Positions 44,885 to 55,406 of a DNA stretch of 64,000 bases are shown here, piece after piece. This stretch comes from PALSA-1444 sp964291045 (GTDB lineage: Bacteria; Chlamydiota; Chlamydiia; Chlamydiales; Rhabdochlamydiaceae), in NCBI RefSeq assembly GCF_964291045.1, contig NZ_OZ197277.1:992001-1056000 (forward strand). The letters are read 5' to 3'. Both the position numbers and the translations under genes were made by a program. The notes under the pieces were generated by a model that worked only from the letters and a program-made list of their open reading frames with translations, did no database searches and was not told the origin of the DNA. Each line of letters starts with the position of its first letter. Position 1 is the stretch's first letter.

Positions 44885-47800
44885 TTATGTAATAAGTCCT
44901 GATAAGAAAAAGGCTCCCCATTGGCGTGGTTTATTCCGTTCTATTTTCATTGCCATGAGAACTGCCTGCTGAAGGGCTTTAGCTTTATTTAGCTTAACAG
45001 TTCCTATTCCTAAGTAATGCCTATAAAACGCATCTACCATCTGAACAGTTATTTTTCCTTCAGGAAGCGGCCAGTAACTAGCAATTGTAGAGAGAGCCCC
45101 AGCTCCTAGAAAAGACCAAATGGGGCCAATACTCCCCTCTTTTTGCAGATTGCCTCTTCCTAAGTGGCAAGCGCTCATAAAGACAAGATCTGCTCTTAAT
45201 ACGAGAGAATTTACCTCTTTAGCATGAAGCTCTCCTGATGGATGCTTCTCATCAGGAGCTAGCTTAAAGAACCCTTCAAATACAGAATGAGGATCACCGG
45301 GAGGCTTTTGATTAGAGAGCCCATGACACGCAATATGAATCCACTTAGCAAGAGGCGCATATTTAAAGATATTATCCACTGTTGCCGTCTCTTGCGTAAA
45401 GATCTGCTGAGAAAAGGGTTCCATCAACGGAGCAAGAGTTTGCCGTATTTCACTTTCTGCATAGCTTAAATTATCTTCTTCTTTTTTAGGGGTTAGAGGA
45501 TTACCAACTAAAAGCGCTTGATCAGAAAACTCTTTAGGTAGCTGATCTAAAAGAGAAAGCACTTGAATAGACGGTGCTATAGAAACTGGATATTTTTCAA
45601 TAAGGTATTTGTCCTCTTTTGCATGATAAAACGCTCCAAAAGGCAGATGCGCTAAAAACCCATCCGGAATAAAGGTGAGTGTCTCTTCACCATCTTGAGA
45701 AGGGAGATAAGGCTCTAGAGGGTGAATTAAAATGTCATACCAATTGATGAGTTTTTCTTTAAACAGTTCATTAGGGTTCTTTTTCCCTCTTACCGGGCGT
45801 TTACCTTCATCTTGATAGGGAAATGTTTTGAAAATTTGATCTAATTGCGAAAAAGCACCATCTGGAATAACGATAGGAATAGATTGAAGAGATGTCTCCC
45901 TAGCAGAAATCATCCAAGCATGGATATCCATCTTTTCCTCTCCTAGAGGTATAACAGAATAGACGATAAAAGTTGTATGAAGTTTTTTGGCTATCTCTTG
46001 CATTTTTTGAAATGAAAGAGCTTGAATAGCAGTTTCTTGTTTCTTTTCTGAGAAGAGTTTTTGAGATAGAAGGGAAGAGAGCGCACGTGACCGCCTCCTA
46101 TCAGAGATCTCTAAAGATTCATAATTTTTATTTTTTAACGATAGTACCTTTTCTAGATTTACATAAGACCTGGACCAATGCTCAAATAGTGTCACTTGCC
46201 ATTGGGCCTCTTTTGCATCATGTTGAAGAGAGTCTGTAATATTAATTCCTTTACGAAAATATTCTTCTGCTTGATCATACTTACCTAAAGCACTGTAGGC
46301 ACTTCCTAAATTATTATAAACAATCCCTTCCCCTATTCGATCTTTAAGGATTAGAGAAATTTTTAATTTCTCCTTATGATAATTAACTGCTTTATGATGA
46401 TCACCTAATGCACAATAAGAATTTCCTAAATTGCCATAGGCTCTTCCTTCTGCTGCCTGATTTCTACATTCTAAAGCAATTTTTAAATCATTATCATAAT
46501 ATTCAATTGCTTTAGAAAACTCTCCTATAGCGTAATAGTTGTTTCCAAGATTACAAGATGCTCTTCCTTCTCCTAAACGGTCCTTAAGCTTTAGAGTAAT
46601 AGCTAAATGCATCTCGTTATATTTAATTCCTTTGTGATACTCACCTAATCTATGATATGCATTTCCTAAATTACCATAGGTCTTTCCCTCTCCTTCTTGA
46701 TCTCCAATTTCTCGAGAAATGATTAAATCTTTCTCATAATATTCAATCGCTTTACGAGACTCTCCCAGCTCATCATAAGCAATTCCCAAACTATTATAAC
46801 CCCTTCCTATATCATGATAATTTTTTAACTCTTGAACAATCGCTAAATGCTTCTCATGGTACTCAATCGCTTTATGAAATTCCCCTAAATAACGATAAGT
46901 CATTCCTAATTTGGCATAAGCCCTTCCTTCTTTTTCCTTGTCTCTAAGCTCTCTGGCAATGACTAAATACTTCTCATGATACTCAATTGCTTTATGACTC
47001 TCGCCTAAATCACCATATGCGCCTCCTAAATTACAATACGCATCCGCCTCTCCCAGTTGATCTTTAAGCTCCAAGGCAATTTTTAAACTATTTTCTTGAT
47101 AATAAATTTTTTGATGGCAATTTCCTAAATTACCATAAGCATTTCCTAAATTAGCGTAAGCTCTACCCTCTCCCAATCGATCTTCAAGCTCTAAAATAAT
47201 TTTTAAATTTTTCTTATGATACTCAATTTCCTTATGATAACTATTTAAAGTGCAGTAGGCATTTCCTAAATTGTTATAAGCTCTCCCTTCTCCTATTTGG
47301 TCGTTAAGCTCTAGTGCAATCTCTAAACTCTTCTCATAATAATCAATTCCTTGATCGCACTTTCTTAAAGCTACATAGGCGTTTCCCAAATTGTTATAAG
47401 CCCTTTCTTCTCCTAAACGATCCCTAGCCTCTATAGAAATTTTCAAATCTTTCTCGTGATACATGATGGCTTGATGATAGTTCCTTAGATTATACTCTGT
47501 ATTTCCCAAGTTCGCATAAGCTCTCCCTATTCCAGGCTGATTTTTGATCTCTAAGGCAATAGTTAACTGTTGATTGTAATAGTTGATAGCTTGATCATAC
47601 CTTCTTAAAAGGGTGTAGGTATTTCCTAAATTGCCATGCCCTTTCATTTCTAGCTCACGGTCTTTAAGGACTTTAGCGATCTCTAACTCTTTTTCATAAC
47701 ATTTAATCACTTTAGAGTGCTCTCCTAAGAAAGAGTAAGTATTACGTATATCAGTTAAGACTTTTTGAACATGAGCATACGGGCTTTCACTGGTTAATGC

Positions 47801-48646
47801 ATGGGAGTGATCTTGCTGGATTAGTAAAGGTATAGCCGTTTCATAAAATCCCTCTTCTTCAAATAATTGATCCAAAAGGAGAAGAATGTCATCTCTTTGA
47901 GGACCTTTTAATAGGAGTTTAAAAGGCTCTTTTCTTAAGAAAGATACAGCGTGGTCTAGATAAAGATGAAACCCTTTTTCATGACGTCCTTGATCTTTTA
48001 TGAGCTCCTCTAATTGAAATTTAGTCTTATCCCACACCTGAGCACAAATTTCTTTTTGCTGCCCATCGGCAAATTTCTTATAAAGAGCTTCTTGCAACTG
48101 ATAATCTATTTCATAACATATCAGATTTGAAAGAGAAGAGCTTAAATATTTTATAACCCCATGTTCAATTAGTTGTTCTAAAGCATCTCTAAAATCTGTT
48201 AGAGAACGACAAGGATATAAATCCTCAAAAAAGAGCTTTAATAATTCTTCAGGAATAGAGCTTCTTCCCAAGAGAGAGATTCTCTTCATGAGATCTTTAC
48301 TTAATGGAGAAAATGTATCATCTTCATCAAGGCCTAATAAGATTGCTTGATGTAAAGGGGTTAATATGTTGCTCGGTTCAAGATGAAGATATTGTCTTTC
48401 AGTCAGAAAAGATGAGCTTTTTTGTAATACATGGCCGTGACTATCTTGATTAACTGAGGTAATATTTTCTTTAAAGCTTATACTTTTCTTAATCTTTTCT
48501 TGTAAGGTAACTGCCATTTCTATAAGAAACTGAGGAATATGCGTAAAAAAGGAATACAGCCTAGTTTTATAATCTAGGGTATTTGAGGAAGAGTGAAGAG
48601 CGTCTGCTACTTTTTCTTTAGTCAAAATATTTGTATTAATATCCAT
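44885..48646 (-). CDS. TPR-CHAT protein 3 (class B)
   Basis: A 1253-aa protein. The start is ATG 48646 with GAGGAG 7 bases upstream; the TTG at 48661 overlaps this site. Residues about 105-280 form a region absent from class A (SKDLMKRISLLGRSSIPEEL, DALEQLIEHGVIKYL, then FHLYLDHAVSFLRKEPFKLL) that resembles the winged-helix and following helices of STAND/NB-ARC proteins, but no P-loop precedes it. About 13 TPRs follow (roughly 310-840). The CHAT domain has H1108 (HIACHG) and C1160 (FMSACHLGRG). It lies upstream of sucA on the same strand (283-base gap) and 170 bases after TPR-CHAT 4. Confidence 0.9.
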   Translation of the reverse strand: MDINTNILTKEKVADALHSSSNTLDYKTRLYSFFTHIPQFLIEMAVTLQEKIKKSISFKENITSVNQDSHGHVLQKSSSFLTERQYLHLEPSNILTPLHQAILLGLDEDDTFSPLSKDLMKRISLLGRSSIPEELLKLFFEDLYPCRSLTDFRDALEQLIEHGVIKYLSSSLSNLICYEIDYQLQEALYKKFADGQQKEICAQVWDKTKFQLEELIKDQGRHEKGFHLYLDHAVSFLRKEPFKLLLKGPQRDDILLLLDQLFEEEGFYETAIPLLIQQDHSHALTSESPYAHVQKVLTDIRNTYSFLGEHSKVIKCYEKELEIAKVLKDRELEMKGHGNLGNTYTLLRRYDQAINYYNQQLTIALEIKNQPGIGRAYANLGNTEYNLRNYHQAIMYHEKDLKISIEARDRLGEERAYNNLGNAYVALRKCDQGIDYYEKSLEIALELNDQIGEGRAYNNLGNAYCTLNSYHKEIEYHKKNLKIILELEDRLGEGRAYANLGNAYGNLGNCHQKIYYQENSLKIALELKDQLGEADAYCNLGGAYGDLGESHKAIEYHEKYLVIARELRDKEKEGRAYAKLGMTYRYLGEFHKAIEYHEKHLAIVQELKNYHDIGRGYNSLGIAYDELGESRKAIEYYEKDLIISREIGDQEGEGKTYGNLGNAYHRLGEYHKGIKYNEMHLAITLKLKDRLGEGRASCNLGNNYYAIGEFSKAIEYYDNDLKIALECRNQAAEGRAYGNLGNSYCALGDHHKAVNYHKEKLKISLILKDRIGEGIVYNNLGSAYSALGKYDQAEEYFRKGINITDSLQHDAKEAQWQVTLFEHWSRSYVNLEKVLSLKNKNYESLEISDRRRSRALSSLLSQKLFSEKKQETAIQALSFQKMQEIAKKLHTTFIVYSVIPLGEEKMDIHAWMISARETSLQSIPIVIPDGAFSQLDQIFKTFPYQDEGKRPVRGKKNPNELFKEKLINWYDILIHPLEPYLPSQDGEETLTFIPDGFLAHLPFGAFYHAKEDKYLIEKYPVSIAPSIQVLSLLDQLPKEFSDQALLVGNPLTPKKEEDNLSYAESEIRQTLAPLMEPFSQQIFTQETATVDNIFKYAPLAKWIHIACHGLSNQKPPGDPHSVFEGFFKLAPDEKHPSGELHAKEVNSLVLRADLVFMSACHLGRGNLQKEGSIGPIWSFLGAGALSTIASYWPLPEGKITVQMVDAFYRHYLGIGTVKLNKAKALQQAVLMAMKIERNKPRQWGAFFLSGLIT

Positions 48647-48815
48647 CTGTAAACTCCTCAATCATGCATAAAATTAAAAACATAAAACCCAAGACAACAT
48701 TTTATTTTTTGAATCAAAAATAGAAAATCTTAAACCCGATCTAAACAGGATTAACCTAAAGCTTCATTTTGGAACATCTTAACCTAATCTTCAAACATGT
48801 TATGCATGTACATCC

Positions 48816-51800
48816 TTAAATCAAGCCTGATAAGAAAAAGGCTCCCCATTGACGAGGTTTATCTCGCTCTATTTTTATCGCCATAAGAACTGCCTGCCGT
48901 AATGCCTGTGCTTTATTTAGCTTTAAAGTCTCTTTTCCTAGGTAATGTTCATAAAAAGTCTTCACCATTTTGACTGTTATATCTCCCTCAGGAAGTGGCC
49001 AATAACTTGCAATGGTAGATCTAGCCCCAGCTCCTAGAAAAGACCAAATGGGACCGATACTTCCTTCTTTTTGAAGATTACCTCTTCCTAAATGGCATGC
49101 ACTCATAAAGACAAGATCGGCTTTAAGCACAAATTGATTCACCTCTTTTGCGTGAAGATGCCCTGAGGCATGCTGAATATCTGCGGCTAGTTGAAAAAAC
49201 CCTTCAAATACAGAGTGAGGATCATCTAGTGGCTTTTGCCCTGCTATTCCATGACAGGCAAAATGAATCCACTTTGCCAAGGAAGCATATTTAAGGACAT
49301 TTTCTACTGTCGCACCTTTCTGAGTCAAAACTTGATCATTGGGAATATTCATCAATGGGGCTATAGCATGGCGTAGCTCTAACTCAGAATGGAGTAGATT
49401 ATTATCTTTTTCTACGGGAGTTGTGGGATTACCTATTAAAAGAGCTTGATCTGAAAACTCTTTAGGTAGCTGATCTAAAAGAGAAAGCACTTGAATAGAG
49501 GGCGCTATGGAGACCGGGTATTTTTCAATGAGATATTGCTTTTCTTGCGTGTGATAAAACGCCCCAAAAGGAAGATGCGCTAAAAAACCATCTGGAATAA
49601 AGGTGAGAGTCTCTTGATCATCTTGCGAAGGGAGATATGGTTCTATAGGATGAATGAAAATGTCATACCAATTGATGAGTTTTTCCTTAAAAAGTTCGTT
49701 GGGGTTCTTTTTCCCTCTTACGGGGCGTTTACCTTCATCTTGATAGGGAAATGTTTGGAAAATTTGATCCAATTGCGAAAAAGCACCATCTGGAATAGGG
49801 ATGGAGATTGATTGGATAGAATCTCCTCTTGAAGAAGCAATATAGGCATAGAGGTATATCTTTTCCTCGCCTAAAGGCATAATGGAATAGATGATAAAAG
49901 TTGTATGCAGCTTTTTTGCTAACTCTTGCATGTTTTGAAATGAAAGGGCTTGAATAACAGGTTCTTGATTTTTTTCTAGCAAGAGTTTTTGAGAGAGAAG
50001 AAAGGAGAGAACTCTGGCCCGTCTCATATCAGCAACTTCTAATGCCTCCTTATCTTTACCCTGTAATAATAACACCTTTTCGAGGCTGCTATAAGTTGTG
50101 GATAATTGCTCAAAAATTGTGACTTGCGATTGAGCCTCTTTAGCATTACGTTGAAGAGTGGCGGCAATTTCAATGCTTTGGCGAAAATACATTTCTGCCT
50201 GAGGGTAATTTTTTAAGGTATAATGAATATTTCCTAAATTATTATAAGCTCTCTCTTTCCCTACATGATCTTTAATATCTGAAGAAATTTTTAGCTGTTT
50301 TTCATACCACTTCATTGCACGAGGAAAGTCATTTAAACTAAAATAATAACGTCCTAAATTCCCATACGCTCTTCCTTCTGCAGTTTGGCTTCCAATTTTT
50401 AAAGCAATTGCTAAATCATTTTCATAATATTTAATTGCTTCAGAACTGTTTCCTAATGAGGCATAGGCATTTCCCAAATTGCAAGAAACTCTCCCCTCTC
50501 CTATTTGATCTCCTTGCTCTTTAACAATGATGAATTGTTTCTCATAGTATTCAATTGCTTGATGATATTTTCCTAAGCTACTATGGGCATTACCTAAACT
50601 CCCATAAGCAGTTCCCTCTCGGCTTCGATTTCTAAGCTCTTGGGCAATAGTTAAATATTTACCGTAATACTCAATCGCTTTACGGGGTTCTCCTAATTCC
50701 TCATAAGTAATGCCTAATCCGTTATAAGCATTTCCAATTACTGTCTGGTTTCTAAGCTCTAGAGCAATCATTAACTCTTTCTCATGGTACTTAATCGCTT
50801 GATGGTATTCTCCTAAATAGCGATATATCATTCCCAAGTGCGCATAAGCCTTAGATTCCCCGGTGCGGTTTTTAAGATTAAGATCAATGAGCAAAGATTT
50901 TTTAATATACTGTATCGCTTGATCAAATTTTCCTAATTCATAATAGGAAGTTCCTATATTGAAATAACATCTCCCCTCTGAAACCAGGTCTTTAAGTCTA
51001 AGTGCAATGTCTAAACTTTTCTCATAATACACAGTTGCTTCATAAATTTTTCCTAAAACTTTATAAGCATTTCCTAAATTATTATAGGCTCTTCCTTCTC
51101 CAACTTGATCTTTAATCTCTAGAGAAAGATTTAAATCTTTTTCGTGATACATGATAGCTTGATGATACTTACCTAAGATATAAGCTGTATTTCCCAAATT
51201 TGCATACGCTCTCCCTACTCCAGGCTGATTTTTGATCTCTAAAGCAAGAACTAACTGCTGATTGTAATAGTGGATAGCTTGATCACATTTTCCTAAAGAA
51301 TAATAGGCATTTCCTAAATTGCCATACCCTTTCATTTCTAGCTCACGGTCTTTAAGGACATTAGCGATCTCTAACTCTTTTTCATAACATTTAATCACTT
51401 TAGAGTGCTCTCCTAAAGAAGAGTAAGCGTTACGTAGATCGGTTAAAACTTGTTGAACATGCGCATAAGAACTTTTACTTGTTAATGCATGAGATGGATA
51501 CTGAGTGGGTGAAGGTAAAGCTCTCTCATAAAATCCCTCCTTTTCAAATAATTGATCCAAAAGAAGAAGAATATCATCCCTTTGAGGACCTTTTAATAAA
51601 AGTTTAAAAGACTCTTTTCTTAAGAAAGATATAGCGTGATCTAGATAGAGATGAAACCCTTTTTCATGACGCCCTTGATCTTTGATGAGCTCATCTAATT
51701 GGAATTTAGTCATCTCCCACATATGAGTACGAATCTCTTTTTGCCGCTCATCACAGAATTTTTGATCAAGAGCATCTTGAAGCTGATAATCGATTTCATA

Positions 51801-52316
51801 ACATAGTAAGTCTAAAGAAGAAGAGCTTAAGCGCTGTATAACATGAAGTTTAATGAGCGGTTCTAAAGCATCTCTAAAATCCCTTAAAGAATGACAAGGA
51901 TATAAACTTTGAAAAAATTGTTTCAGTAGCTCTTCAGTAATAGAGCCTCTTCCTAAAACAGATACTGATCTGATCAGATCTTTACTTAACAAAGACAATC
52001 TATCATCCTCATCAAGAGTTAATAAGATGGCTTGGAAAGAAGGAATTAAGGTTTGACTCTGTTCAAAATGAGAGTGCTGCCCTGTAGCTATTGAGTTTTT
52101 TTGCTGTGAATAACCTTGATCAAGGAGGTTAATATTTCCTGTAGAGTTTACGCTTTTCTTAAACTTCTCTTTTAAGATAGCTGAAGTTTCTATAAGAGCC
52201 TGAGGAACATTTGTCAAAAAAGAAGAAAGCTTTTCTTTGTAACTGGGTAAACTTGATTGAGGCAAAGACGCTTCTGCTAAGCTTTCTTGAGTGAAATTTT
52301 TTGTATTAATACTCAT
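48816..52316 (-). CDS. TPR-CHAT protein 4 (class B)
   Basis: A 1166-aa close relative of TPR-CHAT 3. The start is ATG 52316 with GGGAG 6 bases upstream. It shares the class B N-terminal module (SKDLIRSVSVLGRGSITEEL, DALEPLIKLHVIQRL, FHLYLDHAISFLRKESFKLL) and has about 11 TPRs. The CHAT domain has H1022 (HFACHG) and C1074 (FMSACHLGRG). It is near identical to paralogue 3 in long blocks, for example ELEIAxVLKDRELEMKGxGN and KRPVRGKKNPNELFKEKLIN. This points to recent tandem duplication followed by loss or gain of TPR units. Confidence 0.9.
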   Translation of the reverse strand: MSINTKNFTQESLAEASLPQSSLPSYKEKLSSFLTNVPQALIETSAILKEKFKKSVNSTGNINLLDQGYSQQKNSIATGQHSHFEQSQTLIPSFQAILLTLDEDDRLSLLSKDLIRSVSVLGRGSITEELLKQFFQSLYPCHSLRDFRDALEPLIKLHVIQRLSSSSLDLLCYEIDYQLQDALDQKFCDERQKEIRTHMWEMTKFQLDELIKDQGRHEKGFHLYLDHAISFLRKESFKLLLKGPQRDDILLLLDQLFEKEGFYERALPSPTQYPSHALTSKSSYAHVQQVLTDLRNAYSSLGEHSKVIKCYEKELEIANVLKDRELEMKGYGNLGNAYYSLGKCDQAIHYYNQQLVLALEIKNQPGVGRAYANLGNTAYILGKYHQAIMYHEKDLNLSLEIKDQVGEGRAYNNLGNAYKVLGKIYEATVYYEKSLDIALRLKDLVSEGRCYFNIGTSYYELGKFDQAIQYIKKSLLIDLNLKNRTGESKAYAHLGMIYRYLGEYHQAIKYHEKELMIALELRNQTVIGNAYNGLGITYEELGEPRKAIEYYGKYLTIAQELRNRSREGTAYGSLGNAHSSLGKYHQAIEYYEKQFIIVKEQGDQIGEGRVSCNLGNAYASLGNSSEAIKYYENDLAIALKIGSQTAEGRAYGNLGRYYFSLNDFPRAMKWYEKQLKISSDIKDHVGKERAYNNLGNIHYTLKNYPQAEMYFRQSIEIAATLQRNAKEAQSQVTIFEQLSTTYSSLEKVLLLQGKDKEALEVADMRRARVLSFLLSQKLLLEKNQEPVIQALSFQNMQELAKKLHTTFIIYSIMPLGEEKIYLYAYIASSRGDSIQSISIPIPDGAFSQLDQIFQTFPYQDEGKRPVRGKKNPNELFKEKLINWYDIFIHPIEPYLPSQDDQETLTFIPDGFLAHLPFGAFYHTQEKQYLIEKYPVSIAPSIQVLSLLDQLPKEFSDQALLIGNPTTPVEKDNNLLHSELELRHAIAPLMNIPNDQVLTQKGATVENVLKYASLAKWIHFACHGIAGQKPLDDPHSVFEGFFQLAADIQHASGHLHAKEVNQFVLKADLVFMSACHLGRGNLQKEGSIGPIWSFLGAGARSTIASYWPLPEGDITVKMVKTFYEHYLGKETLKLNKAQALRQAVLMAIKIERDKPRQWGAFFLSGLI

Positions 52317-52619
52317 GTGCAACTCCCAGAGTTTTAATAAAATTCAACTATGAAATACAAGAGAATATTTCTCAATATTTTTAATAAATGATTCCAATTG
52401 AGCTGTTGCAATCTCAATTTTTAGATATTTCAATCTGATCTTAAATCACATATTCAAGAAAATCACTCTCTATTTTGCACTTTTTTAATCATGAGAATAG
52501 AGCCTCTTTCTCATTTAAAGATTCAATACACTAAATACTTCTCAAAAAAATATATTGTTTTTTTCAAAACTTAAGGCACATGAATTTTCTATTAACCTCT
52601 AAAGCAAAGAAATGAGTTC
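52317..52619. other. 303-base intergenic region
   Basis: Strongly A+T-rich region between the stop of the M16 protease gene and the start of TPR-CHAT 4, both minus strand. It should hold the TPR-CHAT 4 promoter. I see no gene, no clear terminator and no repeat. Confidence 0.5.
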
Positions 52620-55406
52620 CTATTTAGAAATAGGGATAGAAAGAAGGGCAGCTTTTTGCCGATTTTTACAGCTTAAGATTTTTCTTGCATGCTCAATAAA
52701 TTCGTCATAAGAAATGTTCTCAATAGCTTGCAAGTATTTTTTATCGCATTCACAATTTAAATGTCCCTTGATTAAATGAGCATGTAGAGAGACCACTTTC
52801 TGAGGAAGTGTTCTTGGATAAATAGGTTTAACCCGGTTTATTGCAATTTTCTTAAGATCCAGAAAACGTTCATAAGGAATTTTAAGGGTTAAATCGTGAA
52901 TAAAATCTTCTAAAAAATGCTCTATATTAATGACCATTTCTTGAGGTGTATAAGCGGTAGATTGCGCTACAAAAATGTAAAAATTTTTCCCTTTTATCTT
53001 CCAACTGTCACAATCGCTTGCATAACTTACCTTCTCATTCGTTCGCATGAAATGAAAAAAGTACGCCTTCATTACAGGTCTAAGAATCTGTTGAACAGCG
53101 TAGGTTAAATCTGTGGAACCTTCTGGATTAAGGAGTAAAAAAGCTGCCTGAGGTTGTTGATAAACAGAAGGCCTAAAAATATTTTTTATTCCTCCTTCCA
53201 AGGAATTTTCTATTTTTAATAGCGGCTTTTGATTTTCTAATCGATCGGTAAAAGGCGATGGAGGAATAAAATTAGAATATATTTCAATCAAATGTATGGC
53301 TTCTTTCTCTGAAAGGTCTCCAGCAATTGTTGCCTCTGTGTAAGTAGAAAGAAATAGAGACTTAGCTTTTAAAAGATAATCTTCATAAGAAAGCGACTCA
53401 AGAAACTCTATTTGATGTGCAAGAGGAGAAGTTATTTTTAATATATCTTCTTTAACGATGCTACCAACATTATCTAGAATTTTTCTTCTGCTCATATTTT
53501 GATATTTTTTAAGAATATGTTTTTTATAGAAAATAAACTCTTCTCGAGATACCAAGGGATTGAAAAAAGATCTCATCATTTTTTCAAAACAAGCTGGAAA
53601 ATTCTCACTCCATCCTGAGAGAGTAACAACATAATCCAAATCCCGGGGCATTACCTCAAATTGAATTCCAGCAGCATTCATTAAATCTAACTCTTCCCCC
53701 ATTTTTCCATAAGTTTTACCCATATGAAGATCGAGTAAAACTTTTGAGGATGTTGTGTTATCTATCATAGGTGCTTGAATATTCAAATAGACAGCAGTTT
53801 GAGGAAGCTGATAATTTTGATCTTGAAGAAAATACACCCTTCCCATTGGATTATCTATTATTTTTTTCGGCTGCTGTTCAGGAATTTCCATTTGATGAGA
53901 ACTGCTTAATGTTTGAGGAAAATAGGGATTAGGTGTAAAAAATATTTGACAATGGGGCAATTCTGCCCACTTTGCTAACTGAGAAGCATCTATTGAATGG
54001 AGTGTATAGGGTGTATTAGTCCATTTTTCAATTAATGTATTTTCTTCTGAAAAAGTAGCGGGTGGGACGGTTAATACATACAAACATTTTGTAGGACTTA
54101 AATGCTCTAGAAGGGATTTTATTGTTTTGCACTCATTAGTCAATGAGTTAAGATGAAAATTCTTGCCTAATGCCATATCTTGAGCTAGCTGAGAAGCTAC
54201 TGCACGTTCATCCTTGGAGTATTGATAGTATCTATCAATAAGATTTTTTTTATTAAAATCTTCCCAAATACAGGAAGGAATTTCAGTATTTTTTAGCGAT
54301 TGAAGATATTGAAATGTTCTCTCAATAATTTCATATGGATGAGTCAATCCTTCCTCTGTTAACACATATTCAAATTCAATCATCGCTGATGATTGATCAT
54401 GCCACTGGCTTTTAATATTGAAAGATGTTGCAAGATCTTCTCCTCTTAATAAATCAAGAAAACTATCCTGTTCTGGCTTGATCAGGATCATTTTAAGCAA
54501 TGCAACTGAGCTAGAGTTTTGATCCATCAGAGATGTTGGAATTGCCCAAAGCATACTTAATCGGTGCCTATTTTCCATTGACTCAATGCGAAGAAGCTTT
54601 TTTTCATTTTTGGAAGAGAAAAGAGGCGGGAGTGGTAGTTTAGAAGGGATCTTATGATGCATTAGCTGCGAAAAATGGGTTTCAGTCAAAGTCATGAGTG
54701 TTTCTAAGGGTTGCGGAGAAATAATCACAAGATGCATTTGGCTGGGGTCATAATTATCCTGGTACCAAGAGTGAAGATCTGTTGCATGAATGGATGATAA
54801 AGTTTCGTAATTACCTACTTTAAACTGAGAAAAAGGGTGTAAGGGGTTGACAGCCTGTTGAATACAGTAAAACGTCTTTTGTGCATTTTTTCTTAACTGA
54901 TACTCTTGCTCAATAACAGTCACTTCTTTTTGGATATTTTCTTGAAAAAAATGCGGTTCTTTAAAAAGAGAAGCAATTTTATCTATCCCTTCTATTAAAT
55001 CTTGATCAAGAAGAGAAAATTCATAGCTTGTACAGTTAGTGTCTGTATAAGCCCCGTAGGTCCCCCCCTTTTCTGCTAACCATTTCACAAAACTCTGTGA
55101 GGAGCCTTGAGGGCCATTTTTTTGGATAATTAAATGCTCTATCAAGTGAGCCATTCCAGGATAATTTTTTGGATCTTGATAGTTTCCTACCGCAACATTT
55201 ATCACAACATGAGATTGAGAAGCTTGAGGTGATGAGATTAAAAGAGCTTGAAGTTGATTCGGAAGCTTAATTTGAATAGCTGTTGCATGGGAAAAAGAAG
55301 GGGAAAGCGCGTCTAATTTTTGCTCATTATTGATGATTGTATAGGAAGAAAATAATGCGTTATTGAAACAAAAAAACACACATAAAAAACGAAAAAACAA
55401 TTTCAT
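52620..55406 (-). CDS. Exported M16 (insulinase/pitrilysin) zinc metalloprotease
   Basis: A 928-aa protein with a Sec signal (MKLFFRFLCVFFCFNNALFSS), so periplasmic or exported. The inverted zinc motif HLIEH lies at 87-91 and the third ligand is E168 (VIEQE), 77 residues on as in insulin-degrading enzyme. Four M16 half-domains fit the length. C. trachomatis has a related protease (CT806 by recall). ATG 55406 is chosen; ATG 55418 four codons upstream is equally possible since neither has a strong ribosome site. It probably degrades peptides in the periplasm. Divergent from the 55856 gene. Confidence 0.9.
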   Translation of the reverse strand: MKLFFRFLCVFFCFNNALFSSYTIINNEQKLDALSPSFSHATAIQIKLPNQLQALLISSPQASQSHVVINVAVGNYQDPKNYPGMAHLIEHLIIQKNGPQGSSQSFVKWLAEKGGTYGAYTDTNCTSYEFSLLDQDLIEGIDKIASLFKEPHFFQENIQKEVTVIEQEYQLRKNAQKTFYCIQQAVNPLHPFSQFKVGNYETLSSIHATDLHSWYQDNYDPSQMHLVIISPQPLETLMTLTETHFSQLMHHKIPSKLPLPPLFSSKNEKKLLRIESMENRHRLSMLWAIPTSLMDQNSSSVALLKMILIKPEQDSFLDLLRGEDLATSFNIKSQWHDQSSAMIEFEYVLTEEGLTHPYEIIERTFQYLQSLKNTEIPSCIWEDFNKKNLIDRYYQYSKDERAVASQLAQDMALGKNFHLNSLTNECKTIKSLLEHLSPTKCLYVLTVPPATFSEENTLIEKWTNTPYTLHSIDASQLAKWAELPHCQIFFTPNPYFPQTLSSSHQMEIPEQQPKKIIDNPMGRVYFLQDQNYQLPQTAVYLNIQAPMIDNTTSSKVLLDLHMGKTYGKMGEELDLMNAAGIQFEVMPRDLDYVVTLSGWSENFPACFEKMMRSFFNPLVSREEFIFYKKHILKKYQNMSRRKILDNVGSIVKEDILKITSPLAHQIEFLESLSYEDYLLKAKSLFLSTYTEATIAGDLSEKEAIHLIEIYSNFIPPSPFTDRLENQKPLLKIENSLEGGIKNIFRPSVYQQPQAAFLLLNPEGSTDLTYAVQQILRPVMKAYFFHFMRTNEKVSYASDCDSWKIKGKNFYIFVAQSTAYTPQEMVINIEHFLEDFIHDLTLKIPYERFLDLKKIAINRVKPIYPRTLPQKVVSLHAHLIKGHLNCECDKKYLQAIENISYDEFIEHARKILSCKNRQKAALLSIPISK

